From Baekduia alba (GTDB lineage: Bacteria > Actinomycetota > Thermoleophilia > Solirubrobacterales > Solirubrobacteraceae), in assembly GCF_028416635.1 (NCBI RefSeq), contig NZ_CP114013.1, positions 3,038,001-3,102,000 on the forward strand: a stretch of DNA of 64,000 nt, given 5' to 3'. The notes under the pieces are model-generated. The model had not been told where the DNA came from, searched no databases, and saw only the letters and a program-made list of their open reading frames with translations. Made by a program: the position numbers and the translations under genes. Positions 1 to 11,267 of the stretch are shown piece after piece (positions within the stretch are counted from its first letter, which is position 1; each line of letters starts with the position of its first letter).

Positions 1-2
1 CG

Positions 3-812
3 GCGACGATCGACCAGCTCAGCGACGGGCGCATGCTGCTCGGGATCGGCTCCAGCGGCCCGCAGGTCTCCGAGGGCTGGCACGGCGTGCGGTTCGGCAA
101 GCAGATCCAGCGCACGCGCGAGTACATCGAGGTGCTGCGGATCGCCCTGGCGCGCGAGCGGCTGGAGTACCACGGCGAGACGATCGACCTGCCATTGCCC
201 GACGGTCCGGGCAAGGCGCTGAAGCTGACGATCGCGCCCGTGCAGGAGCGGATGCCGATCTACCTCGCGGCGATCGGGCCCAAGAACACCGCCTTGGCCG
301 GCGAGGTCGCCGACGGGTGGATGCCGACGCTGCTGTCGCCCGAGCACCTGCCGATGCTGCGCGAGAACCTCGAGGAGGGCGCGGCGCGGGTCGGGCGCAC
401 CCTGGACGGCTTCGACATCGCGCCGACCGTCAACGTGAACATCACCGAGGACGACCTCGACGGCGCGCGCGACGCGATGCGCCCGTTCATCGCGCTGTAC
501 ATCGGCGGGATGGGCTCGCGCGAGAAGAACTTCTACAACACGCTCGTGCAGCGCTACGGCTTCGAGGACGAGGCGCGCGAGGTCCAGGACCTGTACCTCG
601 CGGGCAAGAAGGAGGAGGCCGCGGCGGCGCTGCCGACCGAGCTGATCGACCTGGTGTCCTTGGTCGGCCCGGCCGACCGCGTGCGCGACCGGCTGCGCGC
701 GTTCAAGGCCGCGGGCGTCGGGACGCTCGGCGTCTCCCCCATGGCCTGGACCAGGGAAGAGCGCATCAGGCAGCTGCGGCTGGTCGCCGAGCTGGCGGAG
801 GACGTGGTCTGA
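3..812 (+). CDS. LLM-class F420-dependent oxidoreductase (5' partial)
   Basis: The window begins inside this gene; 269 residues are visible and the frame is open to the first base. The opening residues ATIDQLSDGRMLLGIG and the later IYLAAIGPKNTALAGEVADGWMP are typical of the luciferase-like TIM-barrel monooxygenases that use coenzyme F420 in actinobacteria, and the tail (VGPADRVRDRLRAFKAAGVGTLGV) closes that fold. The substrate cannot be told. The N-terminal 40-60 residues lie outside the window. A glycosyltransferase follows immediately and probably shares the transcript. Family assignment is firm; cofactor F420 rather than FMN is inferred from the subfamily look. Confidence 0.85.
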   Translation, partial: ATIDQLSDGRMLLGIGSSGPQVSEGWHGVRFGKQIQRTREYIEVLRIALARERLEYHGETIDLPLPDGPGKALKLTIAPVQERMPIYLAAIGPKNTALAGEVADGWMPTLLSPEHLPMLRENLEEGAARVGRTLDGFDIAPTVNVNITEDDLDGARDAMRPFIALYIGGMGSREKNFYNTLVQRYGFEDEAREVQDLYLAGKKEEAAAALPTELIDLVSLVGPADRVRDRLRAFKAAGVGTLGVSPMAWTREERIRQLRLVAELAEDVV

Positions 813-841
813 CCGGCGCAGAGGCTCGACGTGCGCCGTCC

Positions 842-2047
842 CTGAAGGCGCTGCTGGGGGCCTTCGGCGACGCGGGCCACGCGTTCCCGATCATCGCCCT
901 GGGCCGCGGGCTGCGCGCCCGGGGGCACGATGTCGTCGTCGAGACGTGGACGCGGTGGCAGGCAGACGTCGAGCGCGAGGGGATGCGCTTCGCGCCGGCG
1001 CCCGAGTACCACGTCTTCCCGACGCAGGAGCGGCCGCTGAAGCCCTACGAGGCGGTGCGGCGGGCGACGGGCGTGACGCGGGAGCTGGTGGTGGCCGAGC
1101 GTCCGGACGTCGTCGTGAGCGACATCCTCACCCTGGCGCCGGCGCTGGCCGCCGAGCTGGAGGGTGTGCCGTGGGCGACGCTGATCCCGCACGTCGACCC
1201 GCGCGGCGCGCCGGGGTTCCCACCGTACTCGGTGGGCGCGCGGCTGCCGCGGACGGCGCTGGGCCGGCGCGCGTGGAGCGCGTTCGACCCGCTGATCGCG
1301 CGCGGTCTGGAGCTGGGGCGCAGCGAGCTGAACGAGACGCGCTCGCGGTTGGGGCTGGGGCCGCTGGCCCACGTCCACGGCGGGATCTCGCGGCAGCTGG
1401 CGATGGTCGCGACGTTCCCGCAGCTCGAGTACCCGCGCCCTGAGCCGGAGCCCGCGACGCATGTCGTCGGTCCGCTGCAGTGGGAGCCGCCGTTCGGCGA
1501 CGTCGCGCTGCCGCCGGGCGACGCGCCGCTGGTGCTGGTCGCACCCTCGACCGCCCAGGACCGCGAGGGCCGCATGCTCGCCGCGGCGCTGGAGGCGATG
1601 GCCGACCTCCCGGTCCGGGTCCTGGCGTCGACCAACAAGCGCGGCGACGTCAGCGGCCACACCGTCCCGGCCAACGCTCGCCTGGTCGACTGGGTCTCGT
1701 ACTCACGGACCATGCCCCTCTGCGACCTCGTCGTCTGCCACGTCGGCCACGGAACGCTGATGCGCGCGCTCAGCGCCGGCGTCCCCGTCGTCGCCTGCCC
1801 CGCCGCCGGCGACATGAACGAGAACGCGGCCCGCGCCGCCTGGGCGGGCGTCGGCGTCCGCCTGCCCCGCCGCCTGGTCACCGCCCGCGGCCTGCGGCTA
1901 GCGGTCCAACGCGCGCTCGCGGACGGGTCTTTGCGCCGGCGCGCGCGGGAGCTGGCGACCTGGTCGGGCCAGCACGACCCGGTCGACCGCGCGGCCACGC
2001 TGGTGGAGGAGCTGGCGGCTGGAGGACTCGTCCGGGACACGAACTAG
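842..2047 (+). CDS. GT1-family (MGT/UGT-like) glycosyltransferase
   Basis: About 401 residues of a GT-B glycosyltransferase. The N-terminus KALLGAFGDAGHAFPIIALGRGLRARGH is the usual acceptor-domain start of UDP-glycosyltransferases. The C-terminal nucleotide-sugar region shows VDWVSYSRTMPLCDLVVCHVGHGTLMRALSAGVPVV, the His/Gly-rich donor-binding motif of the MGT/macrolide type. Acceptor and sugar are unknown. No ATG or GTG occurs in frame where homology begins. The first homologous residues follow a CTG at 842; another CTG at 809 overlaps the stop of the preceding oxidoreductase. The start is therefore uncertain. It is probably co-transcribed with the upstream oxidoreductase. Confidence 0.8.
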   Translation: MKALLGAFGDAGHAFPIIALGRGLRARGHDVVVETWTRWQADVEREGMRFAPAPEYHVFPTQERPLKPYEAVRRATGVTRELVVAERPDVVVSDILTLAPALAAELEGVPWATLIPHVDPRGAPGFPPYSVGARLPRTALGRRAWSAFDPLIARGLELGRSELNETRSRLGLGPLAHVHGGISRQLAMVATFPQLEYPRPEPEPATHVVGPLQWEPPFGDVALPPGDAPLVLVAPSTAQDREGRMLAAALEAMADLPVRVLASTNKRGDVSGHTVPANARLVDWVSYSRTMPLCDLVVCHVGHGTLMRALSAGVPVVACPAAGDMNENAARAAWAGVGVRLPRRLVTARGLRLAVQRALADGSLRRRARELATWSGQHDPVDRAATLVEELAAGGLVRDTN

Positions 2048-2059
2048 TGTTCGTATCCG

Positions 2060-2761
2060 ATGGAGGCGGGCGCGTCGTACGAGTCGATCGCGCGCGAGCT
2101 CGGGTGCTCGGCGTCGAAGGTGTCGTATTGGGCGAGCAAGCACGGGCTGACGTCGGCCCACACCGAGCGGCACGCGGCCAGGGCGCCGATCGACGAGGAG
2201 CTCCTCGTCGCGTTGGTGGAGGGCGGGGCATCCATTCGGGCGATCGCCGCGAGGCTCGACCGGAGCCCGACGGCGGTGCGGCACCGGCTTCGACGCCTCG
2301 GACTCACGACGCTGGCCGGCATACGGATCAGCGAAGGCGCCGCTGCTCGCGAAGCCGGCGAGCAGGAACCGGTGTTGACCTGCCCGGTGCACGGCCGAAC
2401 GCGACACGTCGCGCGGCATGGCGGCTACCGCTGCCAACGATGCCGGTCAGACCACGTCGCCTCGCGCCGCCGCCGCTTGAAGCTGCAGCTCGTGAACGAG
2501 GCGGGCGGCGCATGCGTGCTGTGCGGCTACGACCGCTACCCCGGAGCCCTGCAGTTCCATCACCTCGAACCGGCGACCAAGCGGTTCGCGATCAGCGACA
2601 AGGGCGTCACGCGATCGATCGAGGCCGCCCGAGCGGAAGCCAGCAAGTGCATCCTGCTCTGCGCGAACTGCCACGCTGAAGTCGTACGCGGCGTGGCCGA
2701 TCTCTCAGTAAGATCAGCGAAGCCCGGGTCACCGGGTAGCGCATTGCCCGATCCGGGGTAG
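2060..2761 (+). CDS. HNH endonuclease-type protein with N-terminal helix-turn-helix repeats
   Basis: A 233-residue protein with a modular layout. Residues 1-90 contain two helix-turn-helix-like units (YESIARELGCSASKVSYWASKHGL and IRAIAARLDRSPTAVRHRLRRLGL). Residues about 108-130 form a zinc ribbon (CPxH...CxxC), and about 140-215 an HNH nuclease core (CVLCGYDRY, LQFHHLEP, CILLCANCHAEV). The four cysteines flanking the HH and CH residues fit a metal-stabilised HNH fold that nicks or cuts DNA. The biological target is unknown. The stop codon lies 10 bases inside the following tRNA-Asn gene, so the last codons overlap the tRNA. Confidence 0.75.
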   Translation: MEAGASYESIARELGCSASKVSYWASKHGLTSAHTERHAARAPIDEELLVALVEGGASIRAIAARLDRSPTAVRHRLRRLGLTTLAGIRISEGAAAREAGEQEPVLTCPVHGRTRHVARHGGYRCQRCRSDHVASRRRRLKLQLVNEAGGACVLCGYDRYPGALQFHHLEPATKRFAISDKGVTRSIEAARAEASKCILLCANCHAEVVRGVADLSVRSAKPGSPGSALPDPG

Positions 2762-2825
2762 CTCAATCAGGCAGAGCATTCGACTGTTAATCGAAGGGTT
2801 GTGGGTTCGAGTCCCACCCCCGGAG
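2752..2825 (+). tRNA. tRNA-Asn (anticodon GTT)
   Basis: A full cloverleaf can be drawn. The acceptor stem TCCGGGG (2752-2758) pairs with CCCCGGA (2818-2824), with discriminator G at 2825. The anticodon GTT is at 2786-2788 in the loop CTGTTAA, and the T-arm contains GGTTCGAGTCC. The terminal CCA is not encoded. Its 5' end overlaps the 3' end of the HNH nuclease gene by 10 nt, and a terminator-like hairpin follows within 10 nt. Confidence 0.97.
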
Positions 2826-2831
2826 CTTCCG

Positions 2832-2855
2832 AAGCCCGCCCGCAAGGCGGGTTTC
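2832..2855 (+). terminator. Rho-independent-like terminator after tRNA-Asn
   Basis: The stem CCCGCC/GGCGGG (2835-2840 with 2846-2851) has the five-base loop CGCAA, is extended by A-T and G-T pairs, and is followed by TTTCGTCGTT. It sits between the tRNA and the convergent end of dnaG. Confidence 0.6.
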
Positions 2856-2862
2856 GTCGTTC

Positions 2863-4734
2863 TCAGGCGCTGGGTGCGGTCTCTTCCATCGCCTGTTGGA
2901 TCAGGGTGTCGCGGCGCTCTTCGAGCTGGTCGCGGCGGCGGCGGAGGGCGGCGACGCCGCCGGTGCCGGAGGAGACGGCGGCGTCGATCTCGCGGCGCAG
3001 GCGGAGGAGCTCGATGTTGGCGAGCTGACCCTGGAGGGCGGCGCGGGAGGGCGCGAGGTCGGCGGCCTTGGTCACGAGCTTGGCGACGGCGCCGGCGAGC
3101 ATCTTGTCGTCCTCGGGCAGGCCCTCCTGCGGCGCGTGCAGGTGCGCGCGGACGTGGGCGACCACGCGGCGCATCGCGTCGCCGCTGAACGCCGCGTCGT
3201 CGAGGGTGGCGAGGATCTCGGCCGCCGCGTCCGGCGTGGCCAGGCACTGGGCCAGGAAGTCCCCTTCGGCGCGGGCGAGCGGGCCCGCCGCCCCCGCGGC
3301 CGGTCGTGCGGGCTCGTCCCATCCGGACGAGGCGCCGCCCCAGCCGCCACCGCCGCCGCCGCGCCCGCCGCGGCTGCCGCCCGGCGACCAGCCGCCCCCG
3401 CTCGGCCGCGCCGGCGCCGCCGCCGGGCGCTCTCCCGCCATCGGCAGCCACGAGGACACCAGCGACGGCGCGAGGTCGACCGCGTCGGCCACGTGGGCCA
3501 GCAGCTCCTCGCGCAGGGCGCTCGGCGGCAGCGTCGCGAAGATCGGCCGCAGGGCGGCGATCGCCGCGTCCTTGCCCTCGGCCTGGGTCAGGTCGGCACG
3601 CTCCAGCTCGCGTTCGATCTGGAAGCGCACGAACGGGACGGAGGTCGACACGAGCGCCTTGGCGGCCTCCGCTCCCTGCTGCTGGACGACGTCGGCCGGG
3701 TCCAGGCCCTTAGGCAGCGGCACGACGCGCAGCGCCAGCTTGGACTTCGCCGCCACCTTGGCCGCCTTGAGCATCGCCTCCTGGCCGGCGCTGTCGGCGT
3801 CCAAGGCCAACAACACCGTCTTGCCCAGCTTGGCGAGCTCGCCGACCTGCTTGTCGGTCATCGACGTGCCCATGATGCAGACGACGTTGGCCATCCCGGC
3901 CTGATGCAGCGCGAGGACGTCCATGTAGCCCTCGGTCGCCACGACCTCCTCGGCGCGCGCGGCCGCGGACCGCGCGAGGTGCGCGCCGTAGACCATCTCG
4001 CCCTTGTGGAAGATGTCGCCGTCGGGCGAGTTGAGGTACTTGGGTTGCTGGTCGGCGCCCAGCGCGCGGGCGCCGAAGCCCAGGACGCGGCCGCGCGGGT
4101 CGCACAGCGGGAACATGATCCGGCGGCGGAAGCGGTCGTAGATCCGGCCCTCGCCCTTGGCCCGGACGGCCAGGCCGGCGTCGAAGATCTCCTTGTTGCC
4201 GTAGCCGCCCTGCCGGCCGGCCATCATCAGCTTGTCCCACGCGCTCGGCGCGTAGCCGACGCGGAACGCCCGCAGCGTCTCGTCGGTGAACCCGCGGTCG
4301 CGCAGGTAGGCACGCGCCGGCTCGGCCTCCGCCGACTCCCAGAGGTAGCGCTCGTAGAAGCCCGCCGCGCGCTCCAGCAGCTCCATCAGCCGCTCACGCG
4401 CCTTGCGCCGCTCGGCGGCCGCCGGGTCCTCGTCCTCGACGGTCAGCTCGATCCCGTACCGCTGCGCGAGGGACTCCAGCGACCCGACGAAGTCCAGGCC
4501 CTCGGTCTCCTGCACGAACTTGAACGCGTCGCCGCCCGCGCCGCAGCCGAAGCAGTAGTACATGCCCTTGTCGGGCGTGACGTGGAACGACGGCGTCCGC
4601 TCGTCGTGGAACGGACACAGGCCCTTGTAGTCGCCCGGGCTGGCCCGGCGCAGCTCGGTCCGCTTGGAGACCAGGTCGAGCAGGTCGACGGCCTCGCGGA
4701 CCTTCTCCTTGTCGCTGTCGGCGTAACGGGGCAT
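2863..4734 (-). CDS. dnaG: DNA primase DnaG
   Basis: A 623-residue primase that makes the RNA primers for DNA replication. The N-terminal zinc-binding domain has C40, H43, C61 and C64 (LCPFHDERTPSF ... YYCFGCG). The catalytic core follows, with the TOPRIM motifs EEVVATEGYMDVLAL and LLALDADSAGQEA. Residues about 425-465 are a Gly/Ser/Pro-rich linker leading to a C-terminal helicase-interaction-like domain. The ATG at 4734 (MPRYADSDKEKVREAVD) was chosen because the motif-bearing region begins there, although the frame is open further upstream. dgt lies upstream on the same strand, a common pairing, but here a small plus-strand gene separates them and no rpoD follows. Confidence 0.96.
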   Translation of the reverse strand: MPRYADSDKEKVREAVDLLDLVSKRTELRRASPGDYKGLCPFHDERTPSFHVTPDKGMYYCFGCGAGGDAFKFVQETEGLDFVGSLESLAQRYGIELTVEDEDPAAAERRKARERLMELLERAAGFYERYLWESAEAEPARAYLRDRGFTDETLRAFRVGYAPSAWDKLMMAGRQGGYGNKEIFDAGLAVRAKGEGRIYDRFRRRIMFPLCDPRGRVLGFGARALGADQQPKYLNSPDGDIFHKGEMVYGAHLARSAAARAEEVVATEGYMDVLALHQAGMANVVCIMGTSMTDKQVGELAKLGKTVLLALDADSAGQEAMLKAAKVAAKSKLALRVVPLPKGLDPADVVQQQGAEAAKALVSTSVPFVRFQIERELERADLTQAEGKDAAIAALRPIFATLPPSALREELLAHVADAVDLAPSLVSSWLPMAGERPAAAPARPSGGGWSPGGSRGGRGGGGGGWGGASSGWDEPARPAAGAAGPLARAEGDFLAQCLATPDAAAEILATLDDAAFSGDAMRRVVAHVRAHLHAPQEGLPEDDKMLAGAVAKLVTKAADLAPSRAALQGQLANIELLRLRREIDAAVSSGTGGVAALRRRRDQLEERRDTLIQQAMEETAPSA

Positions 4735-4806
4735 GCGGGCGAAACAGGAGCATAGGCGCGCCGGGACGGGCACGCCGCCCGCGACCGTCTGGGTAAGGTC
4801 GCCGGC

Positions 4807-5127
4807 ATGATCATCAGCACCATGAACGACCTGCCGGGCTACGACGTCGAGGAGGTCTTCGGCGAGGTCTTCGGCCTCACCGTGCGCTCGCGCAACGTCG
4901 GCTCGCAGATCGGCGCGTCGCTGAAGTCGCTCGTCGGCGGCGAGCTGAAGGGCATGACCAAGATGCTCGCCGAGGGCCGCGACCACGCCAGCGAGCGCCT
5001 GGTCGAGAACGCCGAGGCGATGGGCGCCAACGGCGTGCTCGCGTTCCGGTTCGACACGAGCGAGCTCGGCTCCACCTGGACCGAGATCTGCGCCTACGGC
5101 ACCGCCGTGCGCGTGCGCAAGCGCTAG
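4807..5127 (+). CDS. YbjQ/UPF0145 family protein
   Basis: A 106-residue protein of the YbjQ family (heavy-metal-binding-domain fold, usually about 105 residues, thought to form pentamers). The family pattern is visible: an N-terminal strand MIISTMNDLPGY, GEVFGLTVRSRNVGSQIGASLKSLVGGELKGMTKML in the middle, and a C-terminal GANGVLAFRFDTSEL...EICAYGTAV. Its function is unknown. It is inserted on the opposite strand between dgt and dnaG and is transcribed divergently from dnaG. Confidence 0.85.
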   Translation: MIISTMNDLPGYDVEEVFGEVFGLTVRSRNVGSQIGASLKSLVGGELKGMTKMLAEGRDHASERLVENAEAMGANGVLAFRFDTSELGSTWTEICAYGTAVRVRKR

Positions 5128-5130
5128 GCG

Positions 5131-6171
5131 CTAGAGCGCGAAGGACTCCGGCACCGTCAGCTCCTCGAAGATCCGCACCGCGTAGCGGTCGGTCATCCCC
5201 GCGAGGTAGTCGACGACGCGCTGGCCGAGGTCGGCCCCGGGCGCGCCGCCGTCGTCGGGCAGGCGCGCGGGGTCCTCGGCGTAGTAGGCGAAGAGCGTGC
5301 GCAGCAGGCGCTCGATCTTGCGCTGCTCGGTGTTCTGGCGCTCGCCGAGGTAGACGTTGGCGAACATGAAGTCGCGCAGCTCGTCCATCGCGGCGCCGGC
5401 CTCCGCGCCCTGGACGATCGCGCCGGCGGCCGCGGAGTGCTCGACGAGGTCGTGGACGAGCGCGTCGATGCGGTGCGAGCCGGTGTCGCCGAGCACGGCG
5501 ATCGCGTCGCGCGGCAGGTCCGCCTCGCGCAGGACCCCGGCGCGGATCGCGTCGTCGATGTCGTGGTTGATGTAGGCGATGCGGTCGACGATCCGGACGA
5601 TGCCGCCCTCGAGCGTGCGCGGCGGGTCCGCGCGGCCCGAATGGCCGAGGATCCCGTCACGGACGTCGTCGCTGAGGTTCAGGCCGCGGCCGTCCTTCTC
5701 CAGGACGTCGACCACGCGCAGCGAGTGCTCGTAGTGGCGGAACCGGCCGGCGAACCGGTCGCGCATGCACGCGTCGAGCACCGCCTCGCCGAGGTGGCCG
5801 AACGGCGAGTGCCCGAGGTCGTGCCCCAGCCCGATCGCCTCGGTCAGGTCCTCGTTGAGCGCCAGCGCCCGCGCGACCGTGCGCGCGACCTGCGTGACCT
5901 CGAGCGTGTGCGTCAGCCGCGTCCGGAAGTGGTCGCCCTCGGGCGAGACGAACACCTGCGTCTTGTGCTTCAGGCGCCTGAACGCCTTGGAGTGCACGAT
6001 CCGGTCGCGGTCGCGCTGCAGCGGCGTGCGGAGCCCGCAGTCGGTCTCGAAGACCGGGCGGCGCCCCGGATAGGAGCGGGCGCCGAGCGGCGAGAGGTGC
6101 TCGTCCTCCCACGCCTGCTGGCGGGCGGCGAAGGCCTCGGCGACTCGGCCGGGTGCGGCGGCGACATCCAT
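5131..6171 (-). CDS. dgt: dNTP triphosphohydrolase (dGTPase-like)
   Basis: A 346-residue HD-domain enzyme that hydrolyses deoxynucleoside triphosphates to the nucleoside and triphosphate. The metal-binding motifs are clear: FRRLKHKTQVF, GDHFRTRLTHTLEV, and the HD motif GLGHDLGHSPFGHLGE. C-terminal helices carry RIAYINHDIDDAIRAG. The length fits the type-2 deoxyguanosinetriphosphate triphosphohydrolase-like subfamily. The ATG at 6171 gives the usual N-terminus ahead of the conserved SYPGRRPVFETDCGLRTPLQRDRDRI region. It ends 3 bases after the convergent YbjQ-like gene. Confidence 0.93.
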   Translation of the reverse strand: MDVAAAPGRVAEAFAARQQAWEDEHLSPLGARSYPGRRPVFETDCGLRTPLQRDRDRIVHSKAFRRLKHKTQVFVSPEGDHFRTRLTHTLEVTQVARTVARALALNEDLTEAIGLGHDLGHSPFGHLGEAVLDACMRDRFAGRFRHYEHSLRVVDVLEKDGRGLNLSDDVRDGILGHSGRADPPRTLEGGIVRIVDRIAYINHDIDDAIRAGVLREADLPRDAIAVLGDTGSHRIDALVHDLVEHSAAAGAIVQGAEAGAAMDELRDFMFANVYLGERQNTEQRKIERLLRTLFAYYAEDPARLPDDGGAPGADLGQRVVDYLAGMTDRYAVRIFEELTVPESFAL

Positions 6172-6255
6172 CACGCCTCCGAGTTTCGCACTCGGCCGAT
6201 CGCGTCCTGCCCAAACGCCGCAGAGCCGCCGCGAAGTCGCGGTAGCGTCGTGACC

Positions 6256-7179
6256 ATGCAAGCGCTCGTCGTCGCCGCCGACCCTCCGCACGTCGTCCTC
6301 GCCGAGGTCGACGACCCGCCGGCGCCGCTGCCCTTCGAGGCGGTCGTCGAGGTCCGGGCCTTCAGCCTCAACCGCGGCGAGGTCAAGGCGCTGGCCGGCG
6401 CGACGCCCGGCGCGGTCCACGGCTGGGACCTCGCCGGCATCGTCGCGCAGGCCGCGGCCGACGGCTCGGGACCGCCGCACGGCGCCCGCGTCGTCGGACT
6501 CAAGCACCCGCCCGGCGCCTGGGCGCGCCGTGTCGCGGTCCCGACGGCGCAGCTCGCCGAGCTCCCCGACACCGTCACCTTCGAGCAGGCCGCCACGCTG
6601 CCGGTCGCCGGCCTCACGGCGCTCCGCGCCTTCGAGGTCGCCGGCCTGCTGCTCGGCAAGCGCGTCGCGATCACCGGCGCCTCCGGCGGCGTCGGCCACG
6701 TCGCGATCCAGCTCGCCAAGCGCTCCGGCGCCCACGTCACCGCGGTCGCGCGCCGGACCGAGGGCCTGGCCGAGCTCGGCGCCGACGCGGTCGTCACGCA
6801 CCTCGCGCCCGAGGGCGAGCGCTTCGCGGCGATCCTCGACGGCGTCGGCGGCTCGGTCCTCGGCGCCGCGATCCAGCGCGTCGCGCCGCGCGGCACGATC
6901 ATCAGCTACGCCTCGACGATCTCCGAGCCCGTCGAGTACCCGACACGCGCGCTCTTCGGCCAGGCCTCCGGCGCCAAGGTGTACGGGTTGCTCATCTTCC
7001 CCGAGCTCCAGCACACCCAGTCCACCAGCGCGGACCTGACGCGCCTCGCCCACCTCGTCGCCGACGGCCGCCTCAAGGTCGACGCCTCGCTGGTGACGTC
7101 CTGGCGCGATGCGCCCCGCGCGGTCAAGGCCCTGCTCGCCGGCGAGATCCGCGGCAAGGCCGTCCTGACCGTCGACTAA
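6256..7179 (+). CDS. Zinc-independent MDR oxidoreductase (quinone-reductase-like)
   Basis: A 307-residue medium-chain dehydrogenase/reductase. The N-terminal GroES-like half has FSLNRGEVKAL and HGWDLAGIV. It is followed by the Rossmann fold with the glycine motif GASGGVGHVAIQLAKRSGAHVTAVAR, which binds NADPH. The catalytic zinc ligands of alcohol dehydrogenases are not apparent, which places it with quinone/enone reductases (QOR-type). The start could be ATG 6256 or an in-frame GTG two codons earlier. It diverges from dgt across 84 bp. The substrate is not predictable. Confidence 0.85.
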   Translation: MQALVVAADPPHVVLAEVDDPPAPLPFEAVVEVRAFSLNRGEVKALAGATPGAVHGWDLAGIVAQAAADGSGPPHGARVVGLKHPPGAWARRVAVPTAQLAELPDTVTFEQAATLPVAGLTALRAFEVAGLLLGKRVAITGASGGVGHVAIQLAKRSGAHVTAVARRTEGLAELGADAVVTHLAPEGERFAAILDGVGGSVLGAAIQRVAPRGTIISYASTISEPVEYPTRALFGQASGAKVYGLLIFPELQHTQSTSADLTRLAHLVADGRLKVDASLVTSWRDAPRAVKALLAGEIRGKAVLTVD

Positions 7180-7183
7180 GAAC

Positions 7184-7854
7184 TCACTCGGCCATGCCCC
7201 GCGCGCGCCGGCGCAGCGTCCGGAACGCGAACGGGTCCTCGTGCGTGCGCTGCTCGGTCCAGGGGTCGCCGTCGTTGTGATAGCCGTTGCGCTCCCAGAA
7301 CCCCGGCTCGTCGTGGTCGAGCAGCTCGATCGACTGCACCCACTTCGCGGACTTCCACAGGTACCGCGACGGGACGACCAGCCGCGCGGGGCCGCCGTGC
7401 TCCTGCTCCAGCGGCGCGCCGTCGGCGTGCGTGGCGATCAGGACGTCGTCGTCGGCCAGCGCGCTCAAGGGCAGGTTGGTGGAGTAGCCGCCGTAGGCGT
7501 GGACGAGCGCGTGCGTCGCGCTCGCCCGCGGCCGCGCCCGGTCCAGCAGCGGCCCGACCCGGACGCCGGACAGCCGCGTGTCGAACCGCGACCAGCGCGT
7601 GACGCAGTGCAGGTCGGAGGTCTGCCGCACCTGCTCCAGGGCGCCCACCTCGTCCCAGCGCAGCGCGTAGGGCTCCTCGACCTCGCCGTAGATCGCCAGC
7701 GACCACTTCGCCAGGTCGATCTCCGCCGACGGCCCGACGGTCAGCACCGGCCACTTGACCGTCGGCGACTGCCCGGGCGGCAGCCGCGCCGGGTCGATCC
7801 CGAGCTTGATCGCCCGCCTGCGCCCGCGCTCGCCGAAGACCGAGGGCGTCAGCT

Positions 7855-7858
<4 letters not shown>
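7184..7858 (-). CDS. Sulfite-oxidase-type molybdopterin oxidoreductase
   Basis: A 224-residue protein carrying the oxidoreductase molybdopterin-binding domain seen in sulfite oxidase and MsrP. The segment QTSDLHCVTRWSRFDTRLSGVRV contains the conserved Mo-ligating cysteine, and STNLPLSALADDDVLIATHADG and GGPARLVVPSRYLWKSAKWV follow as expected. There is no haem domain, no dimerisation domain and no obvious Tat signal, so it looks cytoplasmic and minimal. The GTG start at 7858 overlaps the TGA of the ppdK gene (GTGA), implying translational coupling. The substrate is unknown. Confidence 0.85.
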
Positions 7859-10506
<2,648 letters not shown>

Positions 10507-10517
10507 GCCGCGGGACA

Positions 10518-11210
10518 CTATCCGTGCGAGGCGGCGCGCAGACGGACGTGCGCGTGGTGCTCCACGGTCTCGCCGATCGCGCGCTCGGCCTGGCGCAGCG
10601 CGCGCTCGGTGCCGGTCGGGGCGTCGGCCAGCGGCCGCGCGAGCGCCTCGGTGAGGAACGCGTGCGCCTCTGCCGCCAGCGGGAAGCCGCCGCCCTCGCA
10701 CGCCGCGCAGACCACGCCGCCCGCGGCGCCGGAGAAGCCGACGAGGTGGTCGCGCTCCCCGCACGACGCGCACGCCGACAGCTGGGGCGCGAACCCGGCC
10801 GCGACCAGCAGCTTCATGCGGAACTGGAGCTGGTTGGCGTGGCTCGCGTAGGCGGGGTCGCCCTCCAGCAGGCCGAGCTCGTTGCAGAGCAGGAAGAAGA
10901 CCGGCTGGGAGGCCTCGGCCTCGCCGAACAGGCGGTTGACCGCGTCGCAGGCGCGCGCCGCGGCGTCGATCGCCGGGCCGCTCTCGCGCAGGCGCGGGTA
11001 GCCGTGCAGGGTCTCGGCCGACGTCACCGTCAGCAGGTCCGAGCGGCCCTCGTGCAGCACGAGGTTGAGGTGGAAGAACGGCTCCAGCCGCCCGCCGAAG
11101 CGCGAGCGCGTCTTGCGGACGCCCTTGGCGATCGCCGATATGCGCCCGCGTGCCGGGGTATAGAGATGCAGGATCCGGTCGGCCTCGCCGTAGCGCATCG
11201 AGCGCAGCAC
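10518..11210 (-). CDS. recO: DNA repair protein RecO
   Basis: About 230 residues of RecO, which loads RecA through RecF-RecR during gap repair. The N-terminal OB fold is seen as RYGEADRILHLYTPARGRISAIAKGVRKTRSRFGGRLEPF. A four-cysteine zinc motif CASCGERDHL...CAAC lies near residue 160-185. The GTG start at 11210 leaves the OB strand slightly short. In-frame residues upstream (LKTEALVLRSMRYG, from a CTG at 11228) match the usual RecO N-terminus better, so the true start may be 11228 with a non-standard codon. ppdK follows 11 nt downstream. Confidence 0.92.
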   Translation of the reverse strand: MLRSMRYGEADRILHLYTPARGRISAIAKGVRKTRSRFGGRLEPFFHLNLVLHEGRSDLLTVTSAETLHGYPRLRESGPAIDAAARACDAVNRLFGEAEASQPVFFLLCNELGLLEGDPAYASHANQLQFRMKLLVAAGFAPQLSACASCGERDHLVGFSGAAGGVVCAACEGGGFPLAAEAHAFLTEALARPLADAPTGTERALRQAERAIGETVEHHAHVRLRAASHG

Positions 11211-11267
11211 CAGGGCTTCCGTCTTCAGGGAGCCGGACAGGAATGCCTCGCTATACTTCGTGAAGTA

